From: Streptacidiphilus fuscans
GTDB taxonomy: Bacteria; Actinomycetota; Actinomycetes; Streptomycetales; Streptomycetaceae
Assembly: GCF_015690355.1 (NCBI RefSeq)
Contig: NZ_JADPRT010000013.1
Span: 62,001 to 126,000, forward strand
Direction: 5' to 3'
DNA: 64,000 nt
The notes below the pieces were generated by a model that was not told the origin of the DNA, did no database searches, and saw only the letters and a list, made by a program, of their open reading frames with translations. Made by a program: the position numbers and the translations under genes. Shown in pieces: positions 25,403-32,738 of the stretch (its first letter is position 1; each line of letters begins with the position of its first letter).

Positions 25403-26533
25403 GTGAGGCACGACGAACACGGCGATCAGGCGGGCGGCAGCCCGATAGGCGGACACCTGGCTCTTTGGCGTGCCCGCCGGGCGGTCAGCGTCGAGGAACT
25501 CGCCGCGCGGACCATGATCTCCCCAAGTCGGCTCGCGGACCTCGAGGGCGGCCGTGACTGGGTGGACCGGCGCGGCGAGCTGGCCGTCCTGGCTGGGGCC
25601 ATGCGGCTGGACGCCGGTGATCTGACCGGACAGCCCTACTCCCCGGCCGACGAGGAGCACGCCACCGTGCGGGCCGTCGCGTTCCAGCTGCGGCGAGAGC
25701 TCGCCGAGACTGGCCCGGCGCCTCCGATGGGGTCGGTGGAGGACCTCGATGCCCGAACCGCACGGATTCTGGCAGCCGAGGCCGCCGGGGACGAGCACGC
25801 GCTGGCGCTCGCGCTGCCGGGCCTGATCCGCCTTGGCGACGCCGTCGCCCAGACAGCCCCGACTGCCGCTCGGCAGCGGGCGGCCGAGCTGCGAGTGCGC
25901 GGGCACGTCGCGGCGGCCGGGCTGCTTCGGCGCGTCGGCTTCCGTGATCTGGCCTGGATGCTGCTGCACCGGGCCCGCCCTGGCGGGCCGGAGCCGGTCT
26001 CGGTCCTGGCCGAGGAAGCCCGGCTTCTGATCGACATGGGGCTGCCGGAGTTCGCGCTTTCCCGCACCGAGCGGGCCCGGGACATCGGCGGCGACCCCGA
26101 CCTGCGGCTACTGGAGGCACTGGCGAACGCGGCAGCCGGACGGCGGGAGGCGGCCGACCGGTTGCTTCGACAGGCGCTCGGGCAGGCCCGGGACGCCCGG
26201 GCACGCTCGGCAGTGTCGGCGGCCTACGTCGTGGTCGCGACGGAGACGGCATCCGCGGACGAGGTGGTCGAGCACGCCCGGTCGGCGGATCTGGATGCCT
26301 TGGAGGCTGCCGGGAGGTCCCGGGTGCTGGTGACCGCCGCCTCCGCTCACGCGCGGCTCGGCCAGGAGGACATGGCGGCCGGCCTGCTGGTCCAGGCCGA
26401 GGCTCTGGCGCCGCTGCGGGTCCGCCTCGACCCGTTCGCCCGCGAGTTGCTGGCCGTCCTGCCCGCCCGCACCGGCGACCCGGCGGCAGCCGAGGCGGTG
26501 CGGCGGATCGCGCAGCGGGCCGGAGTGCGCTGA
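25403..26533 (+). CDS. XRE-type regulator with degenerate HTH and TPR-like domain
   Basis: 376 residues. The first 70 residues form a Cro/CI-like domain (LWRARRAVSVEELAARTMISPSRLADLEGG), ending in the LTGQPYSPADEE motif typical of a streptomycete XRE subfamily. The rest is alanine-rich and helical, with repeated A..LL..A units compatible with TPR-like hairpins that bind a ligand or peptide. It is paralogous to the next gene, which has a much better HTH consensus, so this copy may have lost sequence-specific binding. It is on the same strand as the biosynthetic operon. Confidence 0.6.
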   Translation: MRHDEHGDQAGGSPIGGHLALWRARRAVSVEELAARTMISPSRLADLEGGRDWVDRRGELAVLAGAMRLDAGDLTGQPYSPADEEHATVRAVAFQLRRELAETGPAPPMGSVEDLDARTARILAAEAAGDEHALALALPGLIRLGDAVAQTAPTAARQRAAELRVRGHVAAAGLLRRVGFRDLAWMLLHRARPGGPEPVSVLAEEARLLIDMGLPEFALSRTERARDIGGDPDLRLLEALANAAAGRREAADRLLRQALGQARDARARSAVSAAYVVVATETASADEVVEHARSADLDALEAAGRSRVLVTAASAHARLGQEDMAAGLLVQAEALAPLRVRLDPFARELLAVLPARTGDPAAAEAVRRIAQRAGVR

Positions 26534-26624
26534 CTTCGCCGCCCAGTTCGGGAAAGGCGCTCTGCCCGGCCCTCTGATCGCCCTACGCTACGGCTTGGTC
26601 ACCAGAACTGCGAGGTGGGGCGCG

Positions 26625-27863
26625 ATGAGCGAAGAGCAGGCCCAACAGATCGGCCAGCAGCTGCGGGCCGCCCGCCGCCAGCGCGGGATGAGCCTGCGGA
26701 CGCTGGCCGGGTTGTCGGGGCTGTCGGCCGGCTTCCTGTCGATGGTGGAGAACGGCCAGCGGCACCTGGACCGCACCGGGCACATCACCGCGCTGGCCGA
26801 GGCTTTGCAGATCGCCCCCTCCGAACTGACCGGTCAGCCCTACGCTCCCGCCGACCCGTCCACCGCGAGCGCGCACGAGGCGATCCCGGCGCTTCGCCTG
26901 GCCCTGATGGGCATGAACGTGGGTCTTCCACCCGACCGGCACCCGCCGACCGGTCCGGTCAGCGTGCTGGCCGAGCGGGTCGCCGAGGCCAACCGGCTCT
27001 ATCACGCCTGCGAGTACGGGCAGGTCGCGCAGATGCTTCCCGACCTGCTCCAGGACTTGCACGCGGCGGTGGACACGGCCACCGGTCCCCGGCGGCAGGT
27101 GCTGCTGCGGCTGCTGGCGGACGGCTACCACCCGGCCTGCACGCTGCTGCTGAAGAACCTCGGCTACACCGACCTGGCGTTCATCGCGGTCACCCGGGCG
27201 GCCGAGGCGATCGCCGAGCTGGACGACCCGATCTACCACGCGCTGTCGGGGTTCTTCCACACCCACGTGTTCATGGCCGCCGGCAGCCCGACCCAAGCCC
27301 TGGCCCGCGCCGGACAGGCCGCCGACCAGGTCGAGCGGCACCTGGCGGGTCCGGCCGCGCACGCCCTGCTGGGCGAGCTGCACCTGATCCAGGCGACCTG
27401 CCTGACCCAGGATGTCCGCCGCTCGGGCGCCGAGCGGACTGGCGAGATCAACCAGCACCTGGCGGAGGCCGCCGACCTGGCCGCCCGCACCGGCGAGACC
27501 AAAGCCTGGCACCTGAACTTCGGGCCGACCAACGTCGGCATCCACCAGGTGAGCCTGAACACCGACCTCGGCCTGCACGGGAAGGCCGTCGCGGAGGGCG
27601 GCGGCGTCCGCCCGCAGGTCCTGGCCGCCCCGGGCCGGGAGGCCGCCTTCCGCGCGGACCTGGGCCGTTCCCTCGCGCACCTGCGTGGCCGGGACGCCGA
27701 CGCGGTCGCTTCCCTGCTGGCGGCCGAACACGTCGCGCCCCAGCGCATCCACGCCAACGCACTCGTCCGCGACACCGTCTCCGACCTGCTCGACCGTCAG
27801 CTGCCCTCGCACGCTGCCCGGGACCTTCGCGGGCTGGCCCACCGCATGGGTTTGCAGCTCTGA
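26625..27863 (+). CDS. XRE-family regulator with TPR-like sensor domain
   Basis: 412 residues from ATG 26625 (Shine-Dalgarno GAGGTGGGG). It has a canonical HTH at about residues 8-62 (IGQQLRAARRQRGMSLRTLAGLSGLSAGFLSMVENGQRHLDR), followed by LTGQPYAPADPS, then helical repeats to the end (LTGGQ absent; ETKAWHLNFGPTNVGIHQV near 290). This architecture resembles quorum or ligand-responsive regulators with C-terminal TPR domains. Its position directly before the biosynthetic operon, with a perfect palindrome between them, makes it the likely pathway regulator. Confidence 0.75.
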   Translation: MSEEQAQQIGQQLRAARRQRGMSLRTLAGLSGLSAGFLSMVENGQRHLDRTGHITALAEALQIAPSELTGQPYAPADPSTASAHEAIPALRLALMGMNVGLPPDRHPPTGPVSVLAERVAEANRLYHACEYGQVAQMLPDLLQDLHAAVDTATGPRRQVLLRLLADGYHPACTLLLKNLGYTDLAFIAVTRAAEAIAELDDPIYHALSGFFHTHVFMAAGSPTQALARAGQAADQVERHLAGPAAHALLGELHLIQATCLTQDVRRSGAERTGEINQHLAEAADLAARTGETKAWHLNFGPTNVGIHQVSLNTDLGLHGKAVAEGGGVRPQVLAAPGREAAFRADLGRSLAHLRGRDADAVASLLAAEHVAPQRIHANALVRDTVSDLLDRQLPSHAARDLRGLAHRMGLQL

Positions 27864-27960
27864 CCATCGGGCACGTTCGTTCGTCCGTACGTGACTGAGG
27901 ACGTTGACGAGTACGGGGACACGGCCTTCACCATCGGTGCCTTTCACCAAGTGCCTTGCT

Positions 27961-27994
27961 CTCGGGGGCTCTTCCGCCAGGAAGAGCCCCCGAG
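27961..27994. terminator. Perfect 15-bp hairpin between regulator and biosynthetic operon
   Basis: CTCGGGGGCTCTTCC, loop GCCA, GGAAGAGCCCCCGAG: a flawless 15-bp stem about 100 bp after the regulator stop. No U-run follows. It should isolate the regulator transcript from the operon that starts at 28102. Confidence 0.85.
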
Positions 27995-28012
27995 CCGTGT
28001 TCGGGGCACTGG

Positions 28013-28028
28013 GTTCACGGCCGTGAAC
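28013..28028. promoter_or_regulatory. 16-bp perfect palindrome, probable operator
   Basis: GTTCACGGCCGTGAAC, fully symmetric, lies 74 bp upstream of the first operon gene and just after the regulator's terminator. A further GTGTTC element is near 28037-28042. A dimeric HTH protein such as the adjacent XRE regulator is the obvious candidate ligand. I saw no second exact copy in the window by eye. Confidence 0.6.
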
Positions 28029-28101
28029 ACCGCAGCGTGTTCCTCCCCTTACCTTCGGTGATCTCAGGTTGCCGAGTCACCCCGGAAGGGAGGGGGCTGT
28101 G

Positions 28102-28524
28102 ATGTCCGTCGACGCGATGAGCCACGTCTTCCAGGTCCTGTCGATCGCCGAGCACGTTCCGGTCGCCCGCCGGGAGACGCGGAAGGTCCTCACGGGCTGG
28201 GGGCTGGACGAGGCGCTGGTGGACACCGCCTGCCTGATCATCAGCGAGCTGGTCACGAACGTCGCCCTGCACGCGGCCCTACTCTCACCGACCGCCACGG
28301 TCGAACTGAGCACTGATGAAGCCGAGTTGACCGCGTCCGTCGCGGACGCCCACCCGTTCCGCCCCAAGGCCCTGCCCGCTCCGCATGGCTCGGGCGGCTG
28401 GGGGCTGGCTTTGGTCAAGGGTCTGGTCGAAGAGGCCCACGGCAGCCACGAGGTCGTGGACGACGCCTCCACCGGCGGCAAGGCGGTCGTCGTCCGCCTG
28501 CCGCTGGCCCCGGCCGCCGCCTGA
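28102..28524 (+). CDS. RsbW/SpoIIAB-like HATPase (anti-sigma-type) protein
   Basis: 140 residues, a single GHKL ATPase domain. The N-box is CLIISELVTNVALHA at about residues 44-58 and the G-box region is GSGGWGLALVKGLVEEA near 95-110. Such stand-alone domains in streptomycetes are anti-sigma factor kinases or general regulatory ATPases. ATG 28102 follows GGAAGGGAGG. It opens the operon of biosynthetic enzymes, which is unusual; it could regulate expression or serve an enzyme directly. Confidence 0.8.
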   Translation: MSVDAMSHVFQVLSIAEHVPVARRETRKVLTGWGLDEALVDTACLIISELVTNVALHAALLSPTATVELSTDEAELTASVADAHPFRPKALPAPHGSGGWGLALVKGLVEEAHGSHEVVDDASTGGKAVVVRLPLAPAAA

Positions 28525-28616
28525 AGCCCGACCCGCACCACGCACGACCGCTCCTGCGGATGCTGCCGGTCTGGCCGTGCCCTGCCCGCACACGACTGCG
28601 TGAAGGAGAGAACGAG

Positions 28617-29681
28617 ATGCTCGAATCGGTCGCCCACCTGGAGAAGGTGGCCAAGCAGTGGAACGTCAACACTGAGGACGTGCTGCTGATCGCGCTGAAC
28701 GCCTGCGGCGCCCGTTCGCCGCTGACCAAGCCCCGCATGCGCTTCCAGCTCCGCCTGGATTCCCGCCCCGCCGACCCGCTGTTCCTGATCCTCTCGCTGG
28801 GCCGGGAGGACTCACCTTTCGAGCTGGACGAGCACGAGCTGCGGCTGGGCGGGGTTAAGGTCGGCGAGATCGACGGCATCGAGGACGACGACGCCGTGCT
28901 CGGCTACTGGCGAAACGGGCACAGGATGCTCACCCTCAACTCCAACGCCCGCTCCCAGTGCACGGGTTGCGTGTTCTGCCCGAACACCCTGGAGGACGCC
29001 TCCGACCCGAAGATCAAGGCCCTCGACCTGGCCGGCTACCTCGGAGCGCTCGCCGCGAACTCCGACCTCGCGGACCTGTCTTCGGTGGAGACGGTGACGG
29101 TCTGCACCGGGTGCTTCCTCCACGAGCACCTCGCGCTCGACCACCTCGCGGAAGTCCGTAGGGCGATGGGCGCGAACGGATGCACCGGCACCCTGCACTT
29201 CCTGTCCTCGGTTCTGACCACCGCCACCGGCCTGGAGGCCGCCGCCGAGCTCGGCCCGTTCCACCTCACCCTGACCGCCGAGTGCTTCACCGAACGCAGG
29301 CAGATCCTCAAGGAGTCCAAGGCCAAGCTCACCCCCGAGGAGATGGTCACCGCCCTCGGCCACGCGAAGGACCGCGGGATCACCACCGACTTCACCTACA
29401 TCGTCGGCCTTGACCCGATCGAGGCGGCCGTCGAGAACCTCAAGCACTTCGTCCCGGTCACCACGACGTTCCCCCGCTTCCAGACCTACCAGGCGCACAA
29501 CCCATTCATGGACGTATACCGCACGCCCGGCTCGGGCACGATCGAGTGGCACCTGACGATGCGCCGCAGCATCGAGCAGCTGTTCACGGACACCGGGCTG
29601 AGGCCGGCGTGGTGGCAGAACTACCGCTCGCCGTGGTGCTTCACCTTCGCCGGTGAAGAGCTGACCGGGGCGAGGATCTGA
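28617..29681 (+). CDS. Radical-SAM-like enzyme with atypical CX2CX2C cluster motif
   Basis: 354 residues, ATG 28617 with GAAGGAG upstream. The putative iron-sulfur motif is SQCTGCVFCPN: Cys115, Cys118 and Cys121, spaced CX2CX2C rather than the canonical CX3CX2C. The position usually taken by the GGE SAM-binding motif reads VTVCTGCFLHEHLALDHL, with a second CTGC (Cys163, Cys166). The rest has TIM-barrel character (LTAECFTERRQILKESK, then TDFTYIVGLDPIEAAVENLKHF), reminiscent of biotin-synthase-like proteins. It could bind a modified or second cluster. The stop overlaps the next start. Reaction unknown. Confidence 0.7.
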   Translation: MLESVAHLEKVAKQWNVNTEDVLLIALNACGARSPLTKPRMRFQLRLDSRPADPLFLILSLGREDSPFELDEHELRLGGVKVGEIDGIEDDDAVLGYWRNGHRMLTLNSNARSQCTGCVFCPNTLEDASDPKIKALDLAGYLGALAANSDLADLSSVETVTVCTGCFLHEHLALDHLAEVRRAMGANGCTGTLHFLSSVLTTATGLEAAAELGPFHLTLTAECFTERRQILKESKAKLTPEEMVTALGHAKDRGITTDFTYIVGLDPIEAAVENLKHFVPVTTTFPRFQTYQAHNPFMDVYRTPGSGTIEWHLTMRRSIEQLFTDTGLRPAWWQNYRSPWCFTFAGEELTGARI

Positions 29682-30883
29682 TGGCGGCCACCGAGACGGC
29701 ACCCCCGGCGGGCCGCCGCGGCGACGGGCCGGTCCGGCAAGCGGGCATGATGATCCGCGAGGTCCAGGCATGGCGCCTGCCCCCGCAGGAGGCGGGCCTG
29801 CCCGACGGGCTGCCGAAGGAGATCGCCGCCGTCGCGATTCCCCCTGCCGGCCCCGAGTGGGCCGAGCACCGCGAACGGTTCGCGCTTCTCCTGGTCGCCG
29901 ACGGCGGCCTGGGCTGGCACGGCCCGGTCAGCGAGCCAGTGATGCAAGTGATCCGCGACGACCACGCGGCCGGACTGATCGGGCACGACGCCGCCCAGCA
30001 CCGCCGCCTGCCCTACAGGAAGGTCACCGGCCGCCACCGCACGGGCCCGCACGCCCGCCAGGCCGTCTCCGCGGTCGAGCTGGCTTGCTGGGACCTGGCC
30101 TCGGCCGCGTCCGGCAAAAGCGTGGTCGACCTGCTCGGCGGACAGGTCCGCCCTCGCGTGCCGGCCTACGCGTCCGCGCTGGGCCTGGACCCGGTCCTGC
30201 CGGGCGCCGTCGAGGCGGCCGGGTGGATCGCCGGGGCCGGGTTCTGGGGGCAGAAGTGGCCGCTGACCAAGCAGCTGATCCTGGCCGGGCCCCGGGCGGT
30301 CGCCGCCACGCTCGGGCGGCTGCGGGAGGCCGCGGGCGAGGGCCCGCTCATGGTCGACGGTTTGGGCCGCTGCCACCTGGACGAGGCCCTGCGGTTGCTG
30401 CCGGTCCTGTCGGACCTGGGCGTCCAGTGGGCGGAGGAACTGGTCCCGGCCGACTCCTTGGGCTGGCAGCGGCTGCGGCTCGCCCCGGCCGAGGTCCCGC
30501 TCGCGGCAGGGGAGCACGCGGTCGACGAGGCCGAGCAGACGAGGCTGCTGACCGGCGGGCAGGTGGACGTCTGGCAGGTCGACGTCGGCTGGGCCGGGGG
30601 CCTTTCGCGCTCCCTGCACACGATCGAGACGGCCGCGGACCTGGGAATCCCGACCTTCCCGCACGGCGCCCACCTGAACGCCGCCCTCGCGCTGGCCGCC
30701 GTCTGCTGCCGCGACAAGGTCCCGGCCCTCGAATACCACCTGACCGTCGAGCCGCTGCGGCAGCAGATCCACGAACACCCGCTGACGGTCGACAGCGGCT
30801 GGCTCTCGGCCCGCACGTCGCCGGGACTGGCCGGGCAGCTGCTGACGGTGAGCGACGATCCGCTCTGGTCGGTGGGCCAATGA
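29681..30883 (+). CDS. Enolase-superfamily (mandelate racemase/muconate cycloisomerase-like) enzyme
   Basis: 400 residues. The family abstracts a proton alpha to a carboxylate using a metal held by three acids. Candidate residues are Lys192/Lys197 in GFWGQKWPLTK, Asp226 (LMVDGLG), Glu252 (VQWAEEL), Glu278 (PLAAGEH), Asp301 (WQVDVGWAGGLS) and His328 (PTFPHGAH). The His with the KxxxxK region suggests a sugar-acid dehydratase or racemase of the mandelate racemase subgroup. The first 23 residues are disordered; ATG 29750 (MIREVQAW) is an alternative start. It overlaps the radical-SAM stop (TGATGG) and the next gene by 4 bp. Confidence 0.82.
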   Translation: MAATETAPPAGRRGDGPVRQAGMMIREVQAWRLPPQEAGLPDGLPKEIAAVAIPPAGPEWAEHRERFALLLVADGGLGWHGPVSEPVMQVIRDDHAAGLIGHDAAQHRRLPYRKVTGRHRTGPHARQAVSAVELACWDLASAASGKSVVDLLGGQVRPRVPAYASALGLDPVLPGAVEAAGWIAGAGFWGQKWPLTKQLILAGPRAVAATLGRLREAAGEGPLMVDGLGRCHLDEALRLLPVLSDLGVQWAEELVPADSLGWQRLRLAPAEVPLAAGEHAVDEAEQTRLLTGGQVDVWQVDVGWAGGLSRSLHTIETAADLGIPTFPHGAHLNAALALAAVCCRDKVPALEYHLTVEPLRQQIHEHPLTVDSGWLSARTSPGLAGQLLTVSDDPLWSVGQ

Positions 30884-31593
30884 CCGGCCGTCAGATGAGG
30901 CCTCGGTTGACCGGGGCCGAGCGCGGTTCGCTCTGGGCCCCGGTCCGCGGGGTCTGCTTCGACCTGGGCGGCACCCTGGTGGTGACCGACACCGAGCCGA
31001 CCACCGGGCAGGTCGCCCACGTCCTGGGCATCACCTTGCAGGAGGCCAGGGAGGTGATGGAGGCCGGAGCGAAGCGCCGCCGGATCGCCCCCGCCGACCT
31101 GGCGGCCCACCTCGCCCGCGACTTCGGCCGCCCGCACGTCTTCGAGCAGCTGCGCCGGGTGCTGGAGGGCGCCCGCACCCGGGCCGGGTCCGCACGGTTG
31201 TTCCCCGACGCCTTGGCGGTGCTCCAGCTGCTGCGGGCTAGGGGGTTCGCCCTGTTCGCGATGACCAACTCGCTCGGCTCCTCGATCCCCGCGCAGGAGC
31301 CCGGCTTCCATGCGCTGCTGGACGCGGTCGTCTACTCCGCCGACACCGGCTTCTGCAAGCCCGAGCGAGGGGCTTTCGGCGCGGTCGAGTCCCTGTCCGG
31401 CCTGGCGCCGCACCAGCTGCTGCACGTCGGTGACTCCGCCCGGGCGGACGCCGCAGGCGCCGTCTCGGCGGGCTGGCACGCGGCCTACCTGCACCGCCCC
31501 GAGGACACCCGGCTGCCGCAGATGGCCGAGCCGCCGGCCGTCACGATCCGCACCTTGCGCACGCTCCGCCACCTGCTGCCCGCCCGCAGCTGA
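30880..31593 (+). CDS. HAD-superfamily hydrolase-like protein
   Basis: 237 residues. HAD motif I is VCFDLGGTLV with nucleophile Asp28, but the usual second Asp (acid/base) is Gly30. Motif II is AMTNSLG, motif III is the lysine in CKPERGAFGAVE, and motif IV is VGDSARADAAGA. The loss of the acid/base Asp is seen in some HAD subfamilies and leaves open whether this is a phosphatase. In context it could dephosphorylate a sugar-phosphate intermediate. ATG 30880 overlaps the upstream stop (ATGA). Confidence 0.8.
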   Translation: MTGRQMRPRLTGAERGSLWAPVRGVCFDLGGTLVVTDTEPTTGQVAHVLGITLQEAREVMEAGAKRRRIAPADLAAHLARDFGRPHVFEQLRRVLEGARTRAGSARLFPDALAVLQLLRARGFALFAMTNSLGSSIPAQEPGFHALLDAVVYSADTGFCKPERGAFGAVESLSGLAPHQLLHVGDSARADAAGAVSAGWHAAYLHRPEDTRLPQMAEPPAVTIRTLRTLRHLLPARS

Positions 31594-31622
31594 TCTCACG
31601 TCACCGAGGGGGAGGTCCACCG

Positions 31623-32738
31623 ATGGACCAGAGCGCCAACACCACCAAGGACGTGCTCGCCACGTCAGTGCCGCTGTTCGACCCGTCCGCGATGCCGCTT
31701 CGCCAGTGGTGCAGCGGTAGCCGGGAGGACCCGCTGACCGGGCTGGTCGCCTTCCCGGACTTCCACACCTCCATCCCCCGCGCGCTGGCCGCCGAGCTGG
31801 AAGCGGGCGGCCTGGTCGCCCTGGCGATCGGTGACGTCGACGGGCTGAAGGAGCACGTCGAGCAGACGAACGCCACCGACGCGGCCAGCTTCGGGCACCT
31901 GGCCGGGAACCAGGTCATGGCCCGGCTCGGCGCCACCACCCGGACCTGGTTCCGCGACCAGTCGTGGGCGGCGGCCTGCGCGGCCACCTTCGGCGGCGAC
32001 GAGGTCATCATCGCCGCCGCAGTCGAGGACCCGGCCGCCTTCCACCGGGCCCTGTGCGGCCTGCGCGACCGGCTCACCGAGGTGCTGCCCACCCGGGTGT
32101 CCTTCGCGCTCGCCGTCGCCGGTCCCGGCCACCTGCCCGCCGAACGGAAGGGCAACGCCTGGAAACACGAGTTCACCGACCACCTGCTGGCCGCCGTCGA
32201 CCGCTGCCTGTTCGCCCACAAGGCCGCCCGCCGCACCGCCGGGACCGAGGGCGGCGTCATCGCCGTCACCGAGGCCCCCGGCACCGGGGCGGCCGACGCG
32301 CTGCAGCCGCTTCCCGGCCCGGACCAGGTCCTGCACGTGACGGCCCGCCCGGGCCGCCTCGGCGGACGGCCCGTCTTGCTGCTGCCCTGCCAGGGCCCGG
32401 CGGGCCTTCGCGGACGGCGCCTTCGGGTCTCCTTCCCCCAGGCGGGCCCCCGGACCCTGGTCGTCGTCTCCGCCGTCGGCCAGGCGGCCCTGCCTGTCGA
32501 CGAGGGGGCCGATGCCGCGGGCGTCGCGCTCGTCCTGGGCGGCATCCGGGAGGCCGCTCAGCACAGCGTCCCTGACGACCTTTCCGCTGCCCTTGCGGCG
32601 GCCGGGGCCGACTGGGCGGTGCTGCCGGAACACGAACGCGCCCAGATGCTCCACCTGATCACCGAGTCCGCCGACCCCCAGGTCCGCGCCGACCGCATGG
32701 CCGCGGCCGTCGTCGCCTGCACCCGGAGCCCGAAGTGA
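31623..32738 (+). CDS. GGDEF-like (diguanylate-cyclase-fold) protein inside a biosynthetic operon
   Basis: 371 residues. It has the order expected of a GGDEF domain: DPLTGL at residues 36-41, metal-site IGDVDGLKEHVEQTN at 69-83, FGHLAGNQVMARLG at 90-103 and the active-site loop ATFGGDEVII at 121-130 (GGDEV for GGDEF). No RxxD inhibitory site precedes the loop. There is no membrane helix or partner sensor domain. About 150 further residues at the C-terminus are unassigned. It may make c-di-GMP or use the cyclase fold for another nucleotidyl or cyclase reaction. ATG 31623 follows GGGGGAGG. Confidence 0.72.
   Translation: MDQSANTTKDVLATSVPLFDPSAMPLRQWCSGSREDPLTGLVAFPDFHTSIPRALAAELEAGGLVALAIGDVDGLKEHVEQTNATDAASFGHLAGNQVMARLGATTRTWFRDQSWAAACAATFGGDEVIIAAAVEDPAAFHRALCGLRDRLTEVLPTRVSFALAVAGPGHLPAERKGNAWKHEFTDHLLAAVDRCLFAHKAARRTAGTEGGVIAVTEAPGTGAADALQPLPGPDQVLHVTARPGRLGGRPVLLLPCQGPAGLRGRRLRVSFPQAGPRTLVVVSAVGQAALPVDEGADAAGVALVLGGIREAAQHSVPDDLSAALAAAGADWAVLPEHERAQMLHLITESADPQVRADRMAAAVVACTRSPK

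Noticed and set aside
28102..28524. Two-component histidine kinase
   Set aside because: Only the ATPase domain with N- and G-boxes is present; there is no H-box or sensor, so RsbW-like is the better call.
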